Below are positions 1 to 4,528 of a stretch of 5,427 nucleotides of DNA, piece after piece. Source of the stretch: Actinomycetes bacterium (GTDB lineage: Bacteria; Actinomycetota; Acidimicrobiia; Acidimicrobiales; RAAP-2); NCBI GenBank assembly GCA_021799915.1, contig JAJYZN010000078.1:6479-11905 (forward strand), in the 5' to 3' direction. Each line of letters starts with the position of its first letter. Position 1 is the stretch's first letter. The notes beneath the pieces are model-generated. The model was given only the letters and a program-made list of their open reading frames with translations, was not told where the DNA came from and did not search any database. A program made the position numbers and the translations under genes.

Positions 1-2
1 CG

Positions 3-302
3 GTCGTCGAGATCGCCGACACGCCGGACTTCGCGGACGCGCCGGACTTCGCGGACGCGCCGGACTTCGCCGACACGCCGGACACCGCCGGCGCCAATGC
101 GACTGCCGGCGCCAAGCATCTCGAGACGCGCACGCAGGTCGCCGAGCCGATCGAGACGTACCTCTATCGTCCGCTGCGGACGGCTGCGCTGGCCGTGGCG
201 AAGGTGGCCAAGCGGCTCCAGTCCGGCCGGCTCAACCTCTACGTCGCCTACATGCTGATCGCGTTGTTGATCGCCCTGGCGCTGACCGCCACGATCCGCT
301 GA
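3..302 (+). CDS. C-terminal end of a proton-conducting membrane transporter subunit (HyfB/NuoL-like), partial
   Basis: The open frame enters from the left edge and ends at TGA 300-302, giving 99 residues of the C-terminus. An acidic, low-complexity stretch (PDFADA repeated, then TAGANATAGA) leads into IETYLYRPLR, then an amphipathic basic segment (AKVAKRLQSGR), then a final hydrophobic helix (YVAYMLIALLIALALTA). An 'LQSGRLNxYVxYMLIALL' ending after a YxP segment is typical of hydrogenase-4 component B / NADH-quinone oxidoreductase L-type subunits (proton-conducting transporter family), which sit in the cytoplasmic membrane and couple ion movement to redox complexes. Only the last transmembrane helix is visible, so the exact complex (hydrogenase-4-like, Mrp antiporter or NuoL) cannot be assigned. 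The acidic repeat linker is unusual for the family. The gene is convergent with the aldo/keto reductase. Confidence 0.6.
   Translation, partial: VVEIADTPDFADAPDFADAPDFADTPDTAGANATAGAKHLETRTQVAEPIETYLYRPLRTAALAVAKVAKRLQSGRLNLYVAYMLIALLIALALTATIR
24..77 (+). repeat. 18-bp in-frame tandem repeat, three copies
   Basis: Three consecutive 18-bp units start at 24, 42 and 60 (CCGGACTTCGCGGACGCG; the third copy differs at two bases), with a partial fourth beginning at 78. The unit is a multiple of three and encodes PDFADA/PDFADT, so copy-number changes lengthen or shorten an acidic linker without breaking the frame. It lies in the loop before the last transmembrane helix of the membrane protein. Confidence 0.9.
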
Positions 303-341
303 CCGCCACGATCCGCTGACCGCCACGATCCGCTGACCGCT
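282..341 (+). repeat. 17-bp tandem repeat across a stop codon, about 3.5 copies
   Basis: The unit CTGACCGCCACGATCCG is perfect at 282-298, 299-315 and 316-332, followed by a partial copy CTGACCGCT at 333-341. The first copy encodes the last residues (LTATIR) of the membrane protein. The stop TGA at 300-302 is supplied by the first bases of the second copy. The unit is not a multiple of three, but because each copy re-creates CTGA after the preceding one, gain or loss of copies leaves the protein end unchanged. Confidence 0.9.
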
Positions 342-358
342 CCGCGCGTGACGGAGTG
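338..358 (+). terminator. Possible hairpin terminator between convergent genes
   Basis: Bases 338-344 (CCGCTCCG region) pair with 352-358 (CGGAGTG) to give a 7-bp stem with one G-U pair and a 7-base loop. It lies between the membrane-protein stop at 302 and the reductase stop at 367 on the other strand. There is no U-tract, which is common in GC-rich actinobacteria but leaves the call weak. On the minus strand the G-U pair becomes a mismatch, so it suits plus-strand transcripts better. Confidence 0.3.
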
Positions 359-364
359 CCGCGC

Positions 365-1297
365 TCAGGCCGGGGCGATCCGGTCGACGTGTGCTGCCAG
401 CTCCTCGCTGATCTCCACACCCCCGGCCCTCGCGTTCATCCTCACCTGTTCGGCGCTGGTCGCGCCGGCGATCACCGACGCGACCTGGTGGCGAGCGAGC
501 AGCCACCCGACCGCCAGGTCCACGAGGGAGATCCCCGCATCACTCGCCGCAGCTTCCAGGGCGGCAACGGTGTCCAATGACTCTTCGCGGAGCAGGCCGG
601 CAGCCCGCTCCGCGGGCAACCCACCAATCCTGCTCCCCTCCGGCGGCGGCATCCCCGGGCGGTACTTGCCGGTGAGCAGTCCGTTGGCCAGTGGGAAGTA
701 GGGAAGGAAGGCGACACCGAGCTCGGCGCACACCTCCAGCACACCCCCAGGGCCTTCGGGCTCGCGGTGCAGGATGCTGTACTCGTTCTGCACGCTGGCG
801 AAGCGGACCCCGATCTCGGTGCCGGCCCGGTCCGCCGCCCTGAGCTGATCGGCGGTGACGTTCGAGCAGCCGACCTCGCGCACCAGCCCCTCACGGACGA
901 GCTCGGCGAGCGCGCCGAGGGTGTCGGCGATGGGCGTGCGATCGTCGGGGAAGTGGAGCTGGTAGAGGTCGATGTGATCGGTACCGAGCCGCCGCAGGCT
1001 GTCGTGGACGGCCCGTCGGATGTAGGCCGGCGATCCCCCTCCCTCGTGGTCGGCATAGGGGACACCGAACTTGGTGGCGACCACGACATGGTCGCGCCGT
1101 GACCCGAGGGCCTGGCCGAGCAGCTCCTCGCTGTGGGTATCGCCGTAGATGTCGGCGGTGTCGAAGAACGTCACCCCGGAGTCGATGGCGGCGTCGACCA
1201 CGGCGCTCGTGCGCTCGCCGTCGAGACGCCCGCCGAAGTTGTTGCACCCGAGGCCGACCACGCTGACCTCGAGCATTCCGATGCGACGCGTGTTCAT
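365..1297 (-). CDS. Aldo/keto reductase
   Basis: A 310-residue NAD(P)H-dependent oxidoreductase of the aldo/keto reductase (TIM-barrel) superfamily, which reduces aldehydes or ketones to alcohols in the cytoplasm; the substrate cannot be told from sequence. The catalytic tetrad is complete: D46 and Y51 in FFDTADIYG, K76 in VVVATKFG and H115 in IDLYQLHFPD. Other family marks are GCSN (about 143-146), VQNEYS (169-174), and the late cofactor-binding segment GATSAEQV near residue 278. Length is normal for the family. The start is the ATG whose complement lies at 1295-1297: on the minus strand it is preceded by AAGGGAG about six bases upstream and gives the usual MNTRRIG N-terminus. The frame stays open to 1582, but that extension is Ser/Arg-rich, lacks family similarity and runs antisense through the next gene. 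It is divergently arranged with the SRPBCC gene, with 82 bp between starts. Confidence 0.92.
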   Translation of the reverse strand: MNTRRIGMLEVSVVGLGCNNFGGRLDGERTSAVVDAAIDSGVTFFDTADIYGDTHSEELLGQALGSRRDHVVVATKFGVPYADHEGGGSPAYIRRAVHDSLRRLGTDHIDLYQLHFPDDRTPIADTLGALAELVREGLVREVGCSNVTADQLRAADRAGTEIGVRFASVQNEYSILHREPEGPGGVLEVCAELGVAFLPYFPLANGLLTGKYRPGMPPPEGSRIGGLPAERAAGLLREESLDTVAALEAAASDAGISLVDLAVGWLLARHQVASVIAGATSAEQVRMNARAGGVEISEELAAHVDRIAPA

Positions 1298-1379
1298 GCG
1301 TGCTCCCTTCGTTCGCTTGACGGCGGTAGCGTACCGGCATGCCGGCTGCAGGGAGCGCCGGCCAGAAGGAGAGGCGACA
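1298..1379. promoter_or_regulatory. Divergent intergenic region with two overlapping palindromes
   Basis: These 82 bp separate the reductase (minus) from the SRPBCC gene (plus) and must hold promoters for at least one of them. They contain CGGTA-GCG-TACCG (1324-1336, 5-bp arms) and the perfect 12-bp palindrome CCGGCATGCCGG (1334-1345), which share bases 1334-1336. TANNNT-type -10 candidates exist on both strands inside the first palindrome (TAGCGT at 1327-1332 plus; TACGCT at 1333-1328 minus), but neither has a convincing -35 element. The reductase ribosome-binding site (AAGGGAG, minus) and the SRPBCC site (AGAAGGAG, 1364-1371, plus) lie at the two ends. Confidence 0.4.
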
Positions 1380-1760
1380 GTGCCCGAGGAGCAAGTGAGC
1401 GTGGAGATCGCAGCAGCGCCGGCCGACGTGTGGGCCGTGGTCGGAGACTTCGGCGGGATCGGGGAGTTTCTCGAGGGGATCGACTCGTTCCGGCTCGAAG
1501 GTGACGATCGGGTGATCGGGATGTTCGGGCTGGAGATCCGAGAGCGCCTGGTGTCGCGTGACGACGAAGCCCGGACGATCACCTACTCGGTCGTCGACGG
1601 CGTGCCGATCGAGCGCCACGAGGCCACCATCGCGGTGTCGGCGTCCGGGGACGGGTCGCTCGTCACGTGGTCCTTCGACGTGGCGCCGGCCGAGATGGCT
1701 CCGGTGTTCGCCGAGACCTACACGAAGGCTCTCCAGTCGCTCGGAGCACGCTTCGCCTGA
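1380..1760 (+). CDS. SRPBCC-fold (polyketide cyclase / START-like) small protein
   Basis: A 126-residue protein beginning at GTG 1380, chosen because AGAAGGAG at 1364-1371 sits eight bases upstream and because the N-terminus then begins right at the first beta strand (EEQVSVEIAAAPADVWAVVGDFGGIGEFL). The pattern 'v.v.I.aPadvWavvgDFggi..fl.gI' followed by alternating strands (TITYSVVDG, HEATIAVSA, SLVTWSFDV) and a C-terminal helix (PVFAETYTKALQSLGARF) is characteristic of the SRPBCC / Polyketide_cyc2 family. Members have a hydrophobic cavity that binds small lipophilic ligands; most have no known reaction, and none can be named here. No signal peptide or membrane segment is seen. It is divergent from the reductase and is followed by a hairpin and then the ABC1 kinase, so it may be transcribed alone. 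Confidence 0.85.
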   Translation: MPEEQVSVEIAAAPADVWAVVGDFGGIGEFLEGIDSFRLEGDDRVIGMFGLEIRERLVSRDDEARTITYSVVDGVPIERHEATIAVSASGDGSLVTWSFDVAPAEMAPVFAETYTKALQSLGARFA

Positions 1761-1763
1761 GGC

Positions 1764-1782
1764 TCCGCCCGCCGGGGACGGA
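1764..1782 (+). terminator. Hairpin directly after the SRPBCC stop codon
   Basis: Four bases past the stop, TCCGCCC (1764-1770) pairs with GGG-A-CGGA (1775-1782) around a GCCG tetraloop. The result is a 7-bp GC-rich stem with one bulged A at 1778. There is no U-run after it. Position and stability fit a transcription end or a 3' stabiliser ahead of the separate promoter suspected for the next gene. Confidence 0.4.
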
Positions 1783-1812
1783 CATCGGGTCGGCGCGGCG
1801 GCTTGCGTCGCC

Positions 1813-1830
1813 TAGCCTTCGGACGGCGTG
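1813..1830 (+). promoter_or_regulatory. Candidate -10 element for a leaderless GTG start
   Basis: TAGCCT at 1813-1818 matches the actinobacterial TANNNT -10 pattern. It ends nine bases before the GTG at 1828, so transcription would begin at or within a few bases of the start codon. No Shine-Dalgarno sequence precedes this GTG (TTCGGACGGC). No clear -35 hexamer is visible. Confidence 0.35.
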
Positions 1831-3324
1831 ATCACCGAACCCTCCAGCCCTGTGGACCCGGCCGGGAGCAGCGCTCCGGCGCAGGACGAGTCGGTGCCGC
1901 GGGTCCATCCCCGCCGGCTGCCCACCGCCGGCCGGGCCGAGCTCGCACGCAGGGGCATGGTCATCGGGAGGTCGGCCGCCCGGCGCTTCGCACCTCTCGT
2001 CCTGCGTCAGGCTCGCGAGGTGCGCGGGGGGTTCCTGCCCCCCGCGGCGTTTGCACGTCCGCTCCGTCTCATGGTGGAGGACCTTGGCGGGACGTTCATG
2101 AAGTTCGGCCAGATGGTGGCGTCGTCGCCGGGCCTCTTCGGTGACGAGATGGCCGAGGAGTTCCGCTCCTGTCTCGACACCGGGCCCGAAGTGCCCTTCG
2201 CTCTCGTGCGTCGTCAGATCGAAGACGACCTGGGCCGAGACCTCGGCGACGTGTTCGCCGAGCTGGAGCCGCAGCCCATCGGACGGGCGTCGATCGCGGT
2301 GGTCCACCGGGGGCGCCTCCACGACGGGCGCCAGGTGGCGGTGAAGGTGCTGCGCCCGGGGATCGAGCGCCTCGTGGCGACGGACCTGGACCTCATGCAG
2401 CCCCTCTTCGACGTCCTGTCCCGTCTCACCGGTGACCAGATGGCCGGCTCGATCCTCCAGATGCTCGACGGCTTGCGCCAGCAGCTCGGCGAGGAGCTGG
2501 ACCTCCGCAACGAGGCGCGCGCGCTGGCACATTTCCGCCGGCTGGGCGACGAGATCGACCTCCCCGGGATCGTCGTGCCCGAGCCGTTCTTCGAGATGTC
2601 GGGACCCAACGTCCTCACCATGGAGTACCTCCGAGGCGTGCCCATCGACGACCTGGCCCGGGTGGCCGAGCTGGGGTACGACCCGGCGCCGCTCGTCGAG
2701 CAAGTGGTGCGGAGCTTCTTCGTCACGGCGGTGCGCTGGGGGGCGTTCCACGGCGACGTCCATGCCGGCAACATGCTCCTCCTCGATGACGGGCGCATCG
2801 GCATCATCGACTGGGGCATCGTGGGCCGGTTGGACCACGACACCCACATGTTCCTCCTCCGGCTCCTCGACGGCGTGCTGGGCGACGAGAGCGCGTGGGC
2901 CGACATCACCGCCCATTTGACCAAGACCTACGGGCGCGCCATCCAGGTGGGCATGGGCCTCGACGATGCCGGGCTGACGGCGTTCCTGCGCAGCCTGATC
3001 GAGCCCACCCTCACCAGACCCTTCGGCGAGGTCAGCCTCGCCGCCCTGGTGGCCGCACCGCAGGCCCAGGCGGCCCGGGGTGTCGGCGTCCGGGCCCACG
3101 AGCGGTCGCTGCGCTCGGTGGTCCTGCGCGTGAGGGCCCAGCGACGGATGCGCCAGATTGCAGACGAGTCCGGCGGGCTCATGTCGGACTTCGACCGCGG
3201 GGCATTCCTGCTCGGCAAGCAGCTCATGTACTTCGAGCGCTACGGCAAGATGTTCCTCTCCGACGTCCCGATCATGCACGACCGCGAGTTCTTCACCCAC
3301 CTCCTGGCCTCGACCCCGCGCTGA
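1828..3324 (+). CDS. ABC1/UbiB-family atypical protein kinase-like protein (AarF-like)
   Basis: A 498-residue member of the ABC1/AarF/UbiB kinase-like family, whose best known members support quinone or isoprenoid-lipid metabolism through an ATPase-like activity. Family landmarks in order: KFGQ (K92-Q95, the KxGQ motif that occupies the active site); the nucleotide loop PIGRASIAVVHRG (about 150-162), normally alanine-rich (AAAS) but GRAS here; invariant Lys K173 in VAVKVLRPG; the ExD motif E223/D225 in EELDLRNEA; catalytic HGDVHAGN (D310, N315); and the DFG equivalent D328-W-G. All expected catalytic positions are present. The first 35 residues are Pro/Ser-rich and likely disordered. No hydrophobic C-terminal hairpin is seen, unlike many UbiB proteins, so it may be peripheral rather than membrane-anchored. 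The GTG at 1828 is the upstream start; ATG 1957 (residue 44) is an alternative, with AGGGG too close to serve well. Its substrate is unknown, and no quinone-synthesis gene adjoins it. Confidence 0.88.
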   Translation: MITEPSSPVDPAGSSAPAQDESVPRVHPRRLPTAGRAELARRGMVIGRSAARRFAPLVLRQAREVRGGFLPPAAFARPLRLMVEDLGGTFMKFGQMVASSPGLFGDEMAEEFRSCLDTGPEVPFALVRRQIEDDLGRDLGDVFAELEPQPIGRASIAVVHRGRLHDGRQVAVKVLRPGIERLVATDLDLMQPLFDVLSRLTGDQMAGSILQMLDGLRQQLGEELDLRNEARALAHFRRLGDEIDLPGIVVPEPFFEMSGPNVLTMEYLRGVPIDDLARVAELGYDPAPLVEQVVRSFFVTAVRWGAFHGDVHAGNMLLLDDGRIGIIDWGIVGRLDHDTHMFLLRLLDGVLGDESAWADITAHLTKTYGRAIQVGMGLDDAGLTAFLRSLIEPTLTRPFGEVSLAALVAAPQAQAARGVGVRAHERSLRSVVLRVRAQRRMRQIADESGGLMSDFDRGAFLLGKQLMYFERYGKMFLSDVPIMHDREFFTHLLASTPR

Positions 3325-3330
3325 CCGGGT

Positions 3331-3349
3331 GCCCGGCGGACGTCTGGGC
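3331..3349 (+). terminator. Possible hairpin terminator after the ABC1 kinase gene
   Basis: GCCCGG (3331-3336) pairs with CTGGGC (3344-3349), including one G-U pair, around a 7-base loop, starting seven bases after the TGA at 3322-3324. A tighter alternative, CCGGG-TG-CCCGG (3325-3336), would compete with it. No U-tract follows. Support is only positional and structural. Confidence 0.3.
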
Positions 3350-3413
3350 CCGAGCTCCGGTGGCCGTGGCACCAGCCCGATGCCGCCGACCGGCTCCCTG
3401 GTTCCGGCCGACG

Positions 3414-3445
3414 TTGCAGCGGCAAACTGGAATGTGTTCTACTTT
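3414..3445 (+). promoter_or_regulatory. Candidate promoter and KstR/TetR-like operator for the DUF35-thiolase operon
   Basis: This is the AT-rich island of an otherwise very GC-rich intergenic region. TTGCAG (3414-3419) resembles a -35 element. TACTTT (3440-3445) fits TANNNT as a -10 but is 20 bases away, while TTCTAC (3437-3442) is at 17. Overlapping them, TGGAATGTGTTCTA (3428-3441) matches the published KstR operator pattern TNNAACNNGTTNNA at all specified positions but one (T for C at 3433). Four of six arm pairs are symmetric. A repressor bound here would block a promoter at this spot. KstR controls cholesterol catabolism genes in mycobacteria and rhodococci, including DUF35/Ltp genes, which fits the downstream operon. 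The assignment is by eye only. Confidence 0.4.
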
Positions 3446-3451
3446 CTGGGT

Positions 3452-3506
3452 GGCGCCGGAGCGGCGCCGGAGCGGCGCCGGAGCGGCGCCGGAGCGGTGC
3501 CGGAGC
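3452..3506 (+). repeat. 11-bp tandem repeat, five copies, in the operon leader
   Basis: The unit GGCGCCGGAGC occurs head-to-tail at 3452, 3463, 3474, 3485 and 3496 (the fifth copy has T for C at 3498), and a diverged sixth starts at 3507. The unit is not a multiple of three and no credible gene covers it, so it is non-coding. Each unit carries the self-complementary hexamer GGCGCC, so neighbouring copies can pair as 6-bp stems with 5-base GGAGC loops in RNA or single-stranded DNA. It begins just after the candidate promoter and ends 51 bases before the GTG of the next gene. Confidence 0.9.
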
Positions 3507-3520
3507 GGCGCTCAGGCGAT

Positions 3521-3537
3521 CCCGAGCAGCGCTCGGG
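3521..3537 (+). promoter_or_regulatory. Perfect 7-bp hairpin in the 5' leader, just before the ribosome-binding site
   Basis: CCCGAGC (3521-3527) and GCTCGGG (3531-3537) are perfect complements around an AGC loop. It ends seven bases before the Shine-Dalgarno stretch GGGGAGGTGA. It could be an attenuator, a transcript-stabilising stem or a protein-binding site. No U-tract follows, so it is unlikely to be a classical intrinsic terminator. Confidence 0.55.
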
Positions 3538-3544
3538 TACGGAC

Positions 3545-3554
3545 GGGGAGGTGA
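3545..3554 (+). promoter_or_regulatory. Strong ribosome-binding site deciding the GTG start at 3558
   Basis: GGGGAGGTGA is nearly the full anti-Shine-Dalgarno complement. Its GGAGG core (3547-3551) sits six bases before GTG 3558, fixing that codon as the start of the first DUF35 gene. The overlapping GTG at 3551 is in a different frame. Confidence 0.75.
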
Positions 3555-3557
3555 CGG

Positions 3558-4031
3558 GTGGACCAGGCAGCGGCAGGCGACGAGGTGCTCACGAGCGCCC
3601 ATGTCCTCGAGTACCCCTACTCGCGCTCGGTCGGCCCGGTCATCGGCGCGTTCCTCACGGCCCTGCGCGACGGGCGGATCCTCGGGGCGAGCGGATCGAA
3701 CGGGTCGGTGGTGGTGCCCCCGACCGAGTACGACCCCGAGACGGCCGAGCCGACCGGCGAGCTCATCGAGGTCGGCCCCGGCGGCACGGTGACCACGTGG
3801 GCCTGGATCGACCGCCCCACGCCTGGCCAACCGCTCGACCACCCGTTCGCATGGGTGCTGGTGCGCCTCGACGGCGCGACGACGGCGATGCTCCACGTGC
3901 TCGACGCCCCATCGTCGGACGTGCACACCGGGATGCGAGTGCGGGCCGACTTCCGGCCGGCCTCCGAGCGGGTGGGCCGTGTCCAGGACATCCGGGCGTT
4001 CGTCCCGGCCGGCGAGGACGGTGAGCCCTGA
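3558..4031 (+). CDS. DUF35 OB-fold protein lacking the zinc-ribbon cysteines
   Basis: A 157-residue protein of the DUF35 (rubredoxin-like zinc ribbon plus OB-fold) type, found with acyl-CoA thiolase-superfamily enzymes as a structural or substrate-positioning partner. An N-terminal helix region (VGPVIGAFLTALRDGRILGA, about 25-44) precedes what should be the ribbon; the 'VVPPTEYDPET' segment (51-62) aligns with the usual 'PPR..CP.C' region. The OB-fold follows from about 75 (GTVTTWAWIDRP, HPFAWVLVRLDGATTAMLHVLD, GMRVRADF). The whole protein has no cysteine, so it cannot bind zinc in the family manner. It is first in an operon: its TGA (4029-4031) shares one base with the ATG of the next DUF35 gene, indicating translational coupling. 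The family call rests mainly on the OB-fold half and on its paralogous neighbour. A role as the non-metal half of a DUF35 pair is inference. Confidence 0.75.
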   Translation: MDQAAAGDEVLTSAHVLEYPYSRSVGPVIGAFLTALRDGRILGASGSNGSVVVPPTEYDPETAEPTGELIEVGPGGTVTTWAWIDRPTPGQPLDHPFAWVLVRLDGATTAMLHVLDAPSSDVHTGMRVRADFRPASERVGRVQDIRAFVPAGEDGEP

Positions 4032-4528
4032 TGACCGAGGCCCAGGAGCCGGTGACCAAGCTGGACACCCCGATCCGGCTCGAGTACCTCTTCAGCGCCG
4101 GCATCGCCCAGTCGAAGAACCTCCGGGGCCTTGCCGAAGGGCGCTTCGTCGGGCAGCGTTGCCCGGTGTGCTCGAAGGTGTACGTGCCCTCACGCGGCTC
4201 GTGCCCGGTGGACGGGGTCCCGACCTCCGAGGAGGTTGCGCTCGGCAACACCGGGACCGTGACGACCTTCTGCGTGGTCAACGTGCCGTTTGCCGGCCAG
4301 TCGATCGAGATTCCCTACATCGTCGCCCAGGTGCTCCTCGACGGGGCCGACATCTCCTTCATGGGCCTCATCCAGGAGATCCCGGCCGACGAGGTGCGCA
4401 TGGGCCTGCGGGTCGAGGCGGTGTGGGTCGACCCTGACCAGCTCGTGCCGTCGATGGCCTCCGTGAAGTACTTCCGCCCGACCGGTGAGCCCGACGCCGA
4501 GTACGAGACCTACAAGGACTACACCTGA
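4031..4528 (+). CDS. DUF35 zinc-ribbon/OB-fold protein, thiolase partner
   Basis: A 165-residue DUF35 family protein. After an N-terminal helix region (YLFSAGIAQSKNLRGLAEG, 19-37) comes a zinc ribbon: RCPVC (C44, C47), YVPSRGSCPVD (C58, with D61 where the fourth Cys normally stands), then the OB-fold (GNTGTVTTFCVVNVPFAG, IPYIVAQVLLDGADISFMGLI, GLRVEAVWVD). Zinc coordination by three Cys plus D61 or another group is possible but not proven. Such proteins are non-catalytic partners of thiolase-superfamily enzymes; in steroid degradation the DUF35 domain of ChsH2 binds the aldolase Ltp2. The ATG at 4031 overlaps the upstream stop and has GGTGA (4020-4024) six bases before it. The gene overlaps the thiolase-like gene by one base. 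The C-terminal tail (AEYETYKDYT) is polar. Confidence 0.88.
   Translation: MTEAQEPVTKLDTPIRLEYLFSAGIAQSKNLRGLAEGRFVGQRCPVCSKVYVPSRGSCPVDGVPTSEEVALGNTGTVTTFCVVNVPFAGQSIEIPYIVAQVLLDGADISFMGLIQEIPADEVRMGLRVEAVWVDPDQLVPSMASVKYFRPTGEPDAEYETYKDYT

Noticed and set aside
24..77. CRISPR-like array
   Set aside because: The 18-bp units are directly adjacent with no spacers and encode an in-frame linker.
1317..1322. TTGACG as a -35 element for the SRPBCC gene
   Set aside because: At 16-18 bases downstream the sequence is the GC-rich palindrome CCGGCATGCCGG, with no plausible -10 element.
1298..1582. N-terminal extension of the aldo/keto reductase frame (about 95 extra residues)
   Set aside because: It is Ser/Arg/Thr-rich with no family similarity, runs antisense through the SRPBCC gene, and a good ribosome-binding site plus the family N-terminus fix the start at 1297.
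1663..3372. Long minus-strand open frame (569 codons) opposite the ABC1 kinase gene
   Set aside because: Its His/Glu/Arg/Pro-rich composition is the usual antisense shadow of a high-GC gene. The plus strand carries a complete set of ABC1 motifs.
3428..3441. KstR2-type operator (CAAG..CTTG form)
   Set aside because: The half-sites do not match that pattern; the GTTCTA half fits the KstR form better.
3452..3506. CRISPR or plasmid-type origin iterons
   Set aside because: There are no spacers between units, and no replication-initiator gene or DnaA boxes nearby. The context is the leader of a metabolic operon.
3158..4024. Plus-strand open frame crossing the 11-bp repeats (288 codons)
   Set aside because: It overlaps the end of the kinase gene and all of the first DUF35 gene in another frame. 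Its product is Arg/Pro/Gly/Ala-rich without domain features, so the repeat array is treated as non-coding.
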